From Maccoyibacter intestinihominis (GTDB taxonomy: Bacteria; Bacillota; Clostridia; Lachnospirales; Lachnospiraceae), in contig NZ_JBBMEX010000011.1 of assembly GCF_040096355.1 (NCBI RefSeq), positions 1 through 64,000 on the forward strand: a stretch of DNA of 64,000 nt, read 5' to 3'. This document shows positions 34,397 through 42,932 of this stretch, one piece after another. How positions within the stretch are numbered: the stretch's first letter is position 1; every line of letters begins with the position of its first letter. Position numbers and translations under genes: made by a program. The notes beneath the pieces were generated by a model. That model saw only the letters and a program-made list of their open reading frames with translations, was not told the DNA's origin and ran no database searches.

Positions 34397-36371
34397 GCCA
34401 ACCGGTGACCAGCCACAGGCGATTGAGGCACTGGTGAAGGGCTTTCAGGAGGGCAACCAGTTCCAGACCCTGCTGGGAGTTACGGGTTCGGGAAAAACAT
34501 TTACGATGGCAAATGTCATAGCTGCACTGAATAAGCCGACACTGATTATCTCGCATAATAAGACATTGGCGGCACAGTTGTATGGGGAGTTCAAAGAATT
34601 CTTTCCGGAAAACGCTGTGGAATATTTTGTTTCCTATTATGATTATTATCAACCGGAGGCATATGTGCCGTCCACGGATACTTATATCGCAAAAGATTCC
34701 TCGATCAACGAGGAAATCGATAAACTGCGTCTGTCGGCGACCGCCGCGTTGGTGGAGCGGAAAGATGTCATCGTGATAGCTAGCGTTTCCTGTATTTACG
34801 GTTTGGGAAGTCCGGAAGACTATATGGGAATGATGGTATCTCTGCGTCCGGGAATGGAAAAAGACAGGGATGATGTCATCCGGGCGTTGATAGATATACA
34901 GTATACAAGAAATGAGATGGACTTTGGAAGAGGAACCTTCCGGGTGCATGGAGATACGTTGGAGATTTTTCCGGCAAATAACAGTGATACGGCAGTGCGT
35001 GTGGAATTTTTTGGAGACGAGATAGACAGAATTACTGAGATCGATGTGCTGACCGGAGAGATCAAGAGCCGGCTGGAGCATATCTCCATCTTCCCGGCAT
35101 CCCACTATGTTGTGCCGCAGGAAAAGATCAATCGTGCCTGTGTGGATATAGAAAAAGAATTAGAAGAGCGCGTAAAATATTTTAAAGGCGAGGACAAGCT
35201 GTTAGAGGCACAGCGGATCGCGGAGAGAACAAATTTCGATATAGAGATGTTAAAAGAGACCGGATTTTGCAGTGGAATCGAGAACTATTCCAGACATTTA
35301 GCGGGCAGTCCGGCAGGAGCAACACCACATACTTTAATGGACTATTTTACGGATGATTATCTGATCATAGTGGATGAGTCGCATATCACCATACCACAGG
35401 TGCGTGGTATGTATGCAGGAGACCAGGCAAGAAAATCAACACTGGTCGATTACGGATTCCGCCTGCCGTCGGCAAAAGATAACCGTCCGCTGAACTTTGA
35501 GGAATTTGAGAGTAAGATCGATCAGATGCTGTTTGTATCTGCAACGCCAAACGTATATGAAGATGAGCATGAGCTGCTGCGGACAGAGCAGATCATCCGT
35601 CCGACAGGACTGTTAGATCCGGAGGTAGATGTCCGTCCGGTAGAGGGACAGATAGACGATCTATTAGCAGAAGTAAAAAAAGAAATTTCCGGGCATCATA
35701 AGGTACTGGTTACGACATTGACAAAACGGATGGCAGAAGATCTGACCGATTATATGCGGGAAGTAGGCATCCGGGTAAAATATCTGCATTCGGATATCGA
35801 TACGTTAGAGCGGGCGGAGATCATCCGTGACCTGCGTCTTGACGTCTTTGATGTGTTAGTGGGAATTAACCTTTTGCGAGAGGGACTGGATATTCCGGAA
35901 ATTACATTGGTAGCAATTTTGGATGCGGATAAAGAGGGATTCCTGCGTTCCCATACATCACTTATACAGACGATCGGAAGAGCGGCAAGAAATCAGGATG
36001 GTCATGTCATCATGTATGCAGATACCATTACCGATTCTATGCGCATGGCGATCGATGAGACAAAACGCCGCCGCCAGATACAGGAAGCATACAACAAAGA
36101 ACATGGAATCACGCCAAAGACGATAGAAAAATCCGTCCGCGACTTAATCAGTATTTCTAAGAAAGTTGCAAAAGAAGAGATAGAATTTAAGAAAGATCCG
36201 GAGTCCATGAGCCGCGAAGAGTTAGAAAAACTCATCAAAGATGTGAAAAAACAGATGGACCGCGCAGCCGCGGATCTGAATTTCGAGGCAGCGGCAGAAC
36301 TGAGAGACAAAATGCTGGATTTACGACGTATGGTAGAAGAGATCAAGCAGGATTCCGGCAAGAAAGGGTAA
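34365..36371 (+). CDS. uvrB: Excinuclease ABC subunit B
   Basis: A 668-residue helicase-like subunit of nucleotide excision repair; it verifies damage handed over by UvrA and recruits UvrC. Visible are Walker A GVTGSGKTFTMA, the beta-hairpin region YDYYQPEAYVPSTDTYIAKD, the DESH box, GLDIPEITLVAILDADKEGF, RAARN in motif VI, and a C-terminal UVR coiled coil (FEAAAELRDKM) that contacts UvrC. CAGGAGAAATT precedes the ATG. It forms an operon with uvrA, five bases downstream. Confidence 0.98.
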   Translation: MEHFKLVSKYQPTGDQPQAIEALVKGFQEGNQFQTLLGVTGSGKTFTMANVIAALNKPTLIISHNKTLAAQLYGEFKEFFPENAVEYFVSYYDYYQPEAYVPSTDTYIAKDSSINEEIDKLRLSATAALVERKDVIVIASVSCIYGLGSPEDYMGMMVSLRPGMEKDRDDVIRALIDIQYTRNEMDFGRGTFRVHGDTLEIFPANNSDTAVRVEFFGDEIDRITEIDVLTGEIKSRLEHISIFPASHYVVPQEKINRACVDIEKELEERVKYFKGEDKLLEAQRIAERTNFDIEMLKETGFCSGIENYSRHLAGSPAGATPHTLMDYFTDDYLIIVDESHITIPQVRGMYAGDQARKSTLVDYGFRLPSAKDNRPLNFEEFESKIDQMLFVSATPNVYEDEHELLRTEQIIRPTGLLDPEVDVRPVEGQIDDLLAEVKKEISGHHKVLVTTLTKRMAEDLTDYMREVGIRVKYLHSDIDTLERAEIIRDLRLDVFDVLVGINLLREGLDIPEITLVAILDADKEGFLRSHTSLIQTIGRAARNQDGHVIMYADTITDSMRMAIDETKRRRQIQEAYNKEHGITPKTIEKSVRDLISISKKVAKEEIEFKKDPESMSREELEKLIKDVKKQMDRAAADLNFEAAAELRDKMLDLRRMVEEIKQDSGKKG

Positions 36372-36376
36372 GGAAC

Positions 36377-39211
36377 ATGAAAGAACGGAAATATATAAAG
36401 ATCAGAGGAGCAAATGAGCATAATCTGAAACATTTGGATATCGACATACCGAGAAATGAATTTGTAGTGCTGACCGGACTCAGCGGTTCGGGAAAATCCT
36501 CACTGGCATTTGATACGATCTATGCAGAAGGACAACGGCGTTATATGGAATCCCTGTCCTCCTATGCCAGACAGTTTTTAGGACAGATGGAAAAACCAAA
36601 TGTAGAAAAAATAGAGGGACTTTCTCCGGCAATTTCCATAGATCAGAAATCCACAAACCGGAATCCGCGTTCTACGGTCGGAACGGTTACGGAAATCTAC
36701 GATTATATGCGTCTGCTCTATGCAAGGATTGGAATCCCGCATTGCCCGGTCTGCGGAAAAGAAATCAAAAAACAGACTGTAGACCAAATGGTAGACCAGA
36801 TCATGTCGCTGCCGGAACGGACAAAAATACAGCTTTTAGCACCGGTAGTCCGCGGTCGTAAGGGAATGCACCAGAAATTATTTGAAAAAGCAAAGCGAAG
36901 CGGATATGTCCGTGTACAGGTGGATGGGAATGTCTATGAACTAAGTGAAGAGATTCCATTGGATAAAAACATCAAGCATAATATAGAGATCATCGTAGAC
37001 CGTCTGGTCGTCAAAGAAGGCATAGAAAAACGTCTGACGGATTCCATAGAAAATGTCATGGACTTAGCAGAGGGACTGATGATCGTAGATATTATCGGAG
37101 GAGAACCGATGCGTTTTTCCCAGAGTTTTTCCTGTCCCGACTGCGGTGTGAGCATTGATGAGATCGAACCGAGAAGTTTTTCCTTCAACAATCCGTTTGG
37201 AGCCTGCCCGGAATGTTTCGGACTTGGATACAAAATGGAGTTTGATGAGGATTTGATGATACCGGATAAGAGTCTGGCGATTTCCGAAGGAGCGATACAG
37301 GTCATGGGCTGGCAGTCCTGCACAGATCCGTCCAGCTATACCTATGCAATTTTACAGGCATTGTCCAAAGAATATCAGTTTGACTTAGATACGCCATATC
37401 AGGATCTGCCGGAGGACATCCGTGATATGCTCTTAAATGGAACAAATGGAAAATCCGTCAAAGTGTATTACAAGGGTCAAAGAGGAGAAGGAGTCTATGA
37501 CGTTGCCTTTGAAGGATTGATCAAAAATGTGGAGCGGCGTTACCGTGAGACAGGTTCGGAAACCAGCAAACAGGAATACGAGTCCTTTATGCGAATTACA
37601 CCGTGTAAGGTATGTAAAGGTCAAAGACTGAAAAAAGAATCTTTAGCAGTGACCGTCTGTGATAAAAATATCTATGAGATTACAACGATGTCCATTAAGA
37701 ACTTGTCGGGATTCCTGGAGCATATGGAGTTGACAAAACAGCAGATGCTGATCGGTGAACAGATTTTAAAAGAAATCCGTGCCAGAGTGGGATTCCTCAT
37801 GGATGTTGGACTGGACTATCTGACACTTGCCCGTGCAACCGGAAGTCTGTCCGGTGGCGAAGCACAGCGTATCCGACTGGCAACACAGATCGGCTCCGGG
37901 CTGGTAGGCGTTGCTTATATCTTAGATGAGCCGAGTATCGGACTGCACCAGAGAGATAATGACAAACTTTTAAATACCTTAAAAAATCTCAAAGATTTAG
38001 GCAACACCCTTATCGTAGTAGAACACGATGAAGACACCATGCTTGCAGCAGATTATGTTGTGGATATCGGACCGGGAGCGGGTGAGCACGGTGGAGAAGT
38101 GGTTGCCGCCGGCACGGCAGAAGAGATCATGCAGAATGAAAAATCCATTACAGGAGCCTATCTGAGTGGCAGAATACAGATACCGGTGCCAGAGGAACGC
38201 AGAAAACCAACCGGATATCTGACGATCAAAGGGGCAAAAGAAAATAACCTGAAAAACATAGATGTCGATGTGCCACTCGGTGTGATGACCTGTGTGACCG
38301 GAGTATCGGGTTCCGGAAAAAGTTCACTGACCAATGAAATTTTGTATAAGACATTAGCCAAAAAACTGAACCGTGCCAGAACGATACCGGGAGCACATAA
38401 CAAGATCGAAGGGCTTGAGCAGTTAGATAAGGTGATCGACATTGACCAGTCTCCGATCGGAAGGACACCACGCTCTAATCCGGCGACTTATACGGGAGTC
38501 TTTGACATGATCCGTGACCTCTTTGCTGCAACACCGGATGCAAAGGCAAGAGGTTATAAAAAAGGACGTTTCAGCTTCAATGTAAAGGGCGGAAGATGTG
38601 AGGCATGTTCCGGAGACGGAATCTTAAAGATCGAAATGCACTTTTTGCCGGATGTTTATGTTCCATGTGAGGTTTGTGGTGGCAAGCGTTACAATCGTGA
38701 GACCTTAGAAGTAAGATATAAAGGAAAGAGCATCTATGATGTACTGGATATGACAGTGGAGGAGGCACTGACCTTCTTTGAAAACGTACCGTCCATCCAT
38801 AGAAAAATCCAGACCCTTTATGATGTAGGACTTTCCTATATCCGATTAGGACAGCCATCCACCACATTATCCGGCGGTGAAGCACAGCGTATCAAACTGG
38901 CTACAGAGTTGAGTAAACGGAGCACGGGAAAGACAATTTATATCTTAGATGAGCCGACTACCGGACTGCATTTTGCGGATGTGCATAAATTAATAGAAAT
39001 CCTGCGGCGGCTTTCGGACGGAGGCAATACGGTAGTTGTCATCGAACATAATCTGGATGTGATCAAGACAGCGGATTATATCATCGATATGGGACCGGAA
39101 GGCGGCGATGGCGGTGGAACGGTCATTGCAAAAGGAACGCCGGAAGAAGTGGCAAAAGTCAAAGGTTCCTATACCGGACAATATTTAAAGAAATACCTGA
39201 AGAAAAAATAA
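36377..39211 (+). CDS. uvrA: Excinuclease ABC subunit A
   Basis: A 944-residue ABC-type damage sensor of nucleotide excision repair. It has two ATPase halves (Walker A GLSGSGKSSLAFDT near 32 and GVSGSGKSSLTNE near 640; signatures SLSGGEAQRIRLA and TLSGGEAQRIKLA) and zinc modules seen as CPVCGKEI, CPDCG with CPECFG, and CEACSGDG with CEVCGGKRY. Its length is normal. It follows uvrB by five bases and has GGTAAGGAAC as ribosome site. Confidence 0.98.
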   Translation: MKERKYIKIRGANEHNLKHLDIDIPRNEFVVLTGLSGSGKSSLAFDTIYAEGQRRYMESLSSYARQFLGQMEKPNVEKIEGLSPAISIDQKSTNRNPRSTVGTVTEIYDYMRLLYARIGIPHCPVCGKEIKKQTVDQMVDQIMSLPERTKIQLLAPVVRGRKGMHQKLFEKAKRSGYVRVQVDGNVYELSEEIPLDKNIKHNIEIIVDRLVVKEGIEKRLTDSIENVMDLAEGLMIVDIIGGEPMRFSQSFSCPDCGVSIDEIEPRSFSFNNPFGACPECFGLGYKMEFDEDLMIPDKSLAISEGAIQVMGWQSCTDPSSYTYAILQALSKEYQFDLDTPYQDLPEDIRDMLLNGTNGKSVKVYYKGQRGEGVYDVAFEGLIKNVERRYRETGSETSKQEYESFMRITPCKVCKGQRLKKESLAVTVCDKNIYEITTMSIKNLSGFLEHMELTKQQMLIGEQILKEIRARVGFLMDVGLDYLTLARATGSLSGGEAQRIRLATQIGSGLVGVAYILDEPSIGLHQRDNDKLLNTLKNLKDLGNTLIVVEHDEDTMLAADYVVDIGPGAGEHGGEVVAAGTAEEIMQNEKSITGAYLSGRIQIPVPEERRKPTGYLTIKGAKENNLKNIDVDVPLGVMTCVTGVSGSGKSSLTNEILYKTLAKKLNRARTIPGAHNKIEGLEQLDKVIDIDQSPIGRTPRSNPATYTGVFDMIRDLFAATPDAKARGYKKGRFSFNVKGGRCEACSGDGILKIEMHFLPDVYVPCEVCGGKRYNRETLEVRYKGKSIYDVLDMTVEEALTFFENVPSIHRKIQTLYDVGLSYIRLGQPSTTLSGGEAQRIKLATELSKRSTGKTIYILDEPTTGLHFADVHKLIEILRRLSDGGNTVVVIEHNLDVIKTADYIIDMGPEGGDGGGTVIAKGTPEEVAKVKGSYTGQYLKKYLKKK

Positions 39212-39240
39212 GAAATCTAAAATAAGAAAGCCTAGAAAGA

Positions 39241-39304
39241 AATCGTGCGACCCGGACTAGCTCACAATCAGGGTGATCTATCCCAAACTGCACGATTCTT
39301 TTAT
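39241..39304 (+). terminator. uvrA terminator with an unusually large internal structure
   Basis: AATCGTGC (39241-39248) pairs with GCACGATT (39290-39297), followed by CTTTTATT. The 41-base interior can form a second hairpin, GGGTGATCTATCCC. Confidence 0.6.
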
Positions 39305-39352
39305 TAAGGTATCAGCCAAACAAGCCGTTAAACCAACAAGTCATTAGACAAA

Positions 39353-39459
39353 TAAAAAAGCTTCCAAGTGATTGGAAGCTCAAACTTTCGGGGAGTACTG
39401 CCCGAGTTCTAGGAACCCGAGCAGTATGAGTTATGAAAAATTATATTAGCCTTAGCTAG
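39353..39459 (-). ncRNA. Candidate small RNA
   Basis: On the minus strand a perfect TATAAT (39466-39471) with a weak -35 points into about 105 bases holding a hairpin (39396-39426, TACTGC with GCAGTA) and then an ideal terminator, AGCTTCCAA with TTGGAAGCT (39359-39380), running into six Ts. No reading frame is visible. Nothing in it matches a family I know. The surrounding gap (39212-39722) otherwise holds only the uvrA terminator and the mbl promoter. Confidence 0.45.
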
Positions 39460-39576
39460 TACGTTATTATAGTACTTTGAATATGTGAATAAAGTATGAA
39501 TATAAAGTTAATAAAATATGAATCTTTTAAAATGTTTTAAAAAAGTCTTAAATCAGAGAAAAAACAAAAAAAAACC

Positions 39577-39605
39577 TTTAAAAACATCACGTCATTGTAT
39601 ATAAT
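39577..39605 (+). promoter_or_regulatory. Promoter of the mbl-flagellar operon
   Basis: TTTAAA (39577-39582), 17 bases, TATAAT (39600-39605), about 118 bases before the mbl start. Confidence 0.55.
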
Positions 39606-39722
39606 AAGTATGAATATGGAAAAATGTGTATCATAGGCGTTTCTATAGATGAACAGAATCGATAAATCCAATTTATAAATGATAATATATAGGTAGGACA
39701 GGAAGAAAGGAGAAACATCAGA

Positions 39723-40724
39723 ATGGTTTCAACAGATATCGGAATTGATTTAGGTACAGCAAGTATTTTAGTATATATTAAAGGAAAGGGTGTCGTGCTA
39801 AAAGAGCCTTCCGTTGTGGCATTTGACCGCGATACCAACAAGATCAAAGCAATTGGTGAAGAAGCAAGATTGATGCTTGGTAGAACACCGGGCAACATCG
39901 TGGCAGTACGTCCGTTACGTCAGGGAGTTATTTCCGATTATACCGTTACGGAGAAAATGATCAAATATTTTATCCAGAAGGCCATGGGTAAGAAGAGTTT
40001 TCGTAAACCACGCATCTCCGTTTGTGTACCAAGTGGTGTAACAGAGGTAGAGAAGAAAGCAGTAGAAGATGCAACTTATCAGGCAGGAGCAAGAGAAGTT
40101 TCTATTATAGAAGAACCAATTGCAGCAGCCATCGGAGCAGGAATTGACATTGCAAGACCTTGCGGAAATATGATCGTAGATATCGGAGGAGGAACTTCTG
40201 ATATTGCAGTCATCTCTTTAGGCGGATCTGTAGTAAGCACATCCATTAAGATCGCCGGAGATGATTTTGACGAAGCGATCGTCCGTTATATGAGAAAAAA
40301 ACATAATCTTCTGATCGGTGAAAGAACCGCAGAGGACATTAAGATCAAGATTGGAACCTGTTTCCCGTTAGCACAGCCGGAGACAATGGATGTACGCGGA
40401 AGAAACCTTGTAACAGGTCTTCCAAAGACAGTACAGGTAAGCTCAGAGGAGACCGAAGAAGCACTCCGCGAAGCAACACTTCAGATTGTAGAAGCAGTTC
40501 ACAGTGTATTAGAAAAGACTCCACCGGAGTTAGCAGCAGACGTAGCAGACAGAGGAATCGTCCTTACAGGCGGTGGTGCTCTGTTAAGAGGTTTAGAAGA
40601 ACTGATTGAAGACCGTACAGGCATTAACACGATGACCGCAGAAGAGCCGATGACCTGTGTGGCGATCGGAACAGGAAAATATGTAGAATTTTTAGCAGGA
40701 AATCACGACGACAAACAGATGTAA
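39723..40724 (+). CDS. mbl: MreB/Mbl actin-like cell-shape protein
   Basis: A 333-residue actin-fold ATPase that polymerises under the membrane and guides wall synthesis along the cell cylinder. Phosphate-1 motif IGIDLGTASILVYIKG, connector VCVPSGVTEVEKKAV, phosphate-2 VDIGGGTSDIAVISLGG, EEPIAAAIGAG, and adenosine motif VLTGGGALLRGLEEL. I call it Mbl-like because, as with mbl in Bacillus subtilis, two flagellar rod genes follow directly. GAAAGGAGAAAC precedes the ATG. Confidence 0.92.
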   Translation: MVSTDIGIDLGTASILVYIKGKGVVLKEPSVVAFDRDTNKIKAIGEEARLMLGRTPGNIVAVRPLRQGVISDYTVTEKMIKYFIQKAMGKKSFRKPRISVCVPSGVTEVEKKAVEDATYQAGAREVSIIEEPIAAAIGAGIDIARPCGNMIVDIGGGTSDIAVISLGGSVVSTSIKIAGDDFDEAIVRYMRKKHNLLIGERTAEDIKIKIGTCFPLAQPETMDVRGRNLVTGLPKTVQVSSEETEEALREATLQIVEAVHSVLEKTPPELAADVADRGIVLTGGGALLRGLEELIEDRTGINTMTAEEPMTCVAIGTGKYVEFLAGNHDDKQM

Positions 40725-40828
40725 GCGTGAAACCTGTCACGGATGGCTGGATAACACAGGAAGTGTATAAGTAATGGCATCGTAAAAAGCGGTGTCATTG
40801 CCCCTTATTCAGAAAGGAGAATTTATAC

Positions 40829-41629
40829 ATGGTAAAAGGACTCTATACAGCCTATACGGGAATGTTGAACGAGCAGAACCGTATGGACATCATGACAAAC
40901 AATCTGGCAAATGCAGATACGAACGGCTATAAAAAAGAAGGCAGTACGGCACAGACATTTGCAGATACTTATGCAATAAAAATCAAAGACACCTCAGCAT
41001 ATAACATACCGCGCAGGATCGGTGACATCAGTCTGGGGGTACATATCGGAGAAACCTATACAAATTATGATCAGGGTTCTTTTGAAGTGACGGACAATCC
41101 GGCAGATTTAGCACTGGCAGGCGATGGATTTTTTGCAATATCTTATACGAACAAACAGGGTGAGACTTCTGTAAAATATACAAGAGACGGAGCCTTTACC
41201 GTAAATAAGGACGGTTATCTGGTAACCAAGGACGGAGACTATGTGCTGAACCAGAATGCAGCGATGAATTCTGATCCGGGAGCAGCAGGCTATATCCGTA
41301 TCGATCCGAACCAGAAGTTTACGATCGACGAGCAGGGAAATATCTGGCAGAACCGTGCGGTGGTCGGAAGAGTCGGAGTAGTAGATTTTGCGAACTATAA
41401 TTATTTAGAGAAGTTTGGAGAAAATCTCTATCAGACGGTAGACGGAGCACAGATCGTTGCAGCAGGAGCACAGGTAGAACAGGGAGTGATTGAGGCTTCC
41501 AATGTGCAGGTCGTTTCGGAAATGGTCGATATGATCACGATCACAAGAGCATATGAAGCAAATCAGAAAATTATCCAGACCATAGATACGATGTTAGACA
41601 AAGCAGTAAATCAGGTAGGCAAGCTATAA
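40829..41629 (+). CDS. flhO: Flagellar hook-basal body rod protein (FlhO/FlgF-like)
   Basis: A 266-residue rod protein exported by the flagellar type III apparatus. The N-terminal rod signature is GLYTAYTGMLNEQNRMDIMT followed by NNLANADTNGYKKE, and the C-terminal FlgG-type helix is EASNVQVVSEMVDMI with ITRAYEANQKIIQTID. AGAAAGGAGA precedes the ATG. It is the first of three flagellar genes and 16 bases from the next. The choice between FlgF-like and FlgG-like names rests on gene order. Confidence 0.88.
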   Translation: MVKGLYTAYTGMLNEQNRMDIMTNNLANADTNGYKKEGSTAQTFADTYAIKIKDTSAYNIPRRIGDISLGVHIGETYTNYDQGSFEVTDNPADLALAGDGFFAISYTNKQGETSVKYTRDGAFTVNKDGYLVTKDGDYVLNQNAAMNSDPGAAGYIRIDPNQKFTIDEQGNIWQNRAVVGRVGVVDFANYNYLEKFGENLYQTVDGAQIVAAGAQVEQGVIEASNVQVVSEMVDMITITRAYEANQKIIQTIDTMLDKAVNQVGKL

Positions 41630-41645
41630 GAGAGGTGTTTGAATT

Positions 41646-42461
41646 ATGATGAGAGCTTTATGGAGTGCGGCATCTGGAATGATCGCACAGCAGACGAATG
41701 TAGATACAATATCCAATAATATTGCAAATGTAAATACAACAGGCTATAAGACAGAGAAGACAGAATTCAAATCCCTGCTGTACCAAAATTTACAGGCAAG
41801 AACAACGACAGCAAACGGTGCGAACAAACCGATACCGGCACAGGTAGGCTTAGGTACGCGTGTTGCATCTAATACCTCCATGTTTACACAGGGAGCAATG
41901 TTAGCAAGTGAAAGTGATACGGCATTTGCGATCGACGGCGAAGGCTTCTTTGCAGTTCGTGGAGCAGATGGTAATACATACTATACAAGAAACGGTAATT
42001 TTACCTGGAGCATCGGAAATGACGGAGTTATTCTGACGAACTCTGACGGATATCCGGTTTTAGACTCCCGAGGAAATATGATCCGTATACCGGATGGCGT
42101 GGCAGCGGAAAAAGTTTCCGTAACTTCACAGGGACAGTTCTATTACAGAAATGCACAGGGAAATCCGGTGGATATGAACCAGAGTATTGGATTATTCCAG
42201 TTTAACAATCCAGGGGGACTTGAAAAATTGCAGGATTCCTTATTGAGAGTTACAGATGCTTCCGGTAATCCAATGAATGAGGCAACGACAGCCGGACTGG
42301 ACAGATCAAATGTGCGTCAGGGCTACTTAGAGGGGTCCAATGTTCAAGTCGCAGATGAAATGGTAAATCTGATCATTGCACAGAGAGCCTATGAATTGAA
42401 TTCTAAGGCAATACAGGCATCTGATGATATGCTTTCACAGGCAAATCAGTTGAGAAGATAA
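41646..42461 (+). CDS. flgG: Flagellar distal rod protein FlgG-like (FlhP)
   Basis: A 271-residue rod protein. The N-terminus RALWSAASGMIAQQTNVDTI with SNNIANVNTTGYKTEKTEF is the FlgG signature, and the C-terminus has LEGSNVQVADEMVNLIIAQR. It forms the driveshaft linking the basal body to the hook. There are two tandem ATGs after AGAGAGGTG. Confidence 0.92.
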   Translation: MMRALWSAASGMIAQQTNVDTISNNIANVNTTGYKTEKTEFKSLLYQNLQARTTTANGANKPIPAQVGLGTRVASNTSMFTQGAMLASESDTAFAIDGEGFFAVRGADGNTYYTRNGNFTWSIGNDGVILTNSDGYPVLDSRGNMIRIPDGVAAEKVSVTSQGQFYYRNAQGNPVDMNQSIGLFQFNNPGGLEKLQDSLLRVTDASGNPMNEATTAGLDRSNVRQGYLEGSNVQVADEMVNLIIAQRAYELNSKAIQASDDMLSQANQLRR

Positions 42462-42476
42462 TAAGGAGGAAGCGGT

Positions 42477-42833
42477 ATGAGTGGAATTAGCATCAATCCT
42501 TATAGCAATCTGTATGAACAGACAGCAACATCGGCTCAGAATGCTTCGGCAAGCCGTTTGAATGATACCATTTCCGGAGATCTTTCCAGTGCTTCCGATG
42601 AAGAACTGATGGATGTCTGCAAAGATTTTGAAGCATATTTTGTAGAGCAGGTTATGAAGGAAATGAAAAAAATGATTCCTGAGGATGACAACAAAGACCA
42701 GTCAATGGGACAATTAAAAGACTACTTTGAAGACCAGATGATGCAGGAGTATGCAGATAAGATCGTAGATCAGGGAGATTTTGGAATTGCACAGACGCTG
42801 TATGAACAGATGAAGCGCAATTATAACTTATAA
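42477..42833 (+). CDS. Rod-binding protein, FlgJ N-terminal domain only
   Basis: A 118-residue protein matching the rod-binding (FlgJ N-terminal) domain: ELMDVCKDFEAYFVEQVMKE, then MKKMIPED and DYFEDQMMQEYADKIVDQGD with FGIAQTLYEQM. It lacks the muramidase half of the enterobacterial FlgJ, as is usual in Firmicutes. It probably caps or scaffolds rod assembly outside the membrane. AAGGAGGAAGCGGT precedes the ATG. Confidence 0.85.
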   Translation: MSGISINPYSNLYEQTATSAQNASASRLNDTISGDLSSASDEELMDVCKDFEAYFVEQVMKEMKKMIPEDDNKDQSMGQLKDYFEDQMMQEYADKIVDQGDFGIAQTLYEQMKRNYNL

Positions 42834-42852
42834 GAATAGCAAAGACAAGAGT

Positions 42853-42884
42853 AAGGCTGTCCTAGGACAGCCTTGTTTATTGTT
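42853..42884 (+). terminator. Terminator of the mbl-flagellar operon
   Basis: A perfect 9-bp or longer stem, AAGGCTGTCC with GGACAGCCTT, followed by GTTTATTGTTT. Confidence 0.85.
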
Positions 42885-42932
42885 TGAAAACGATATTCAA
42901 TATATACGATAGTAACAACTGTACGGAGGAAA

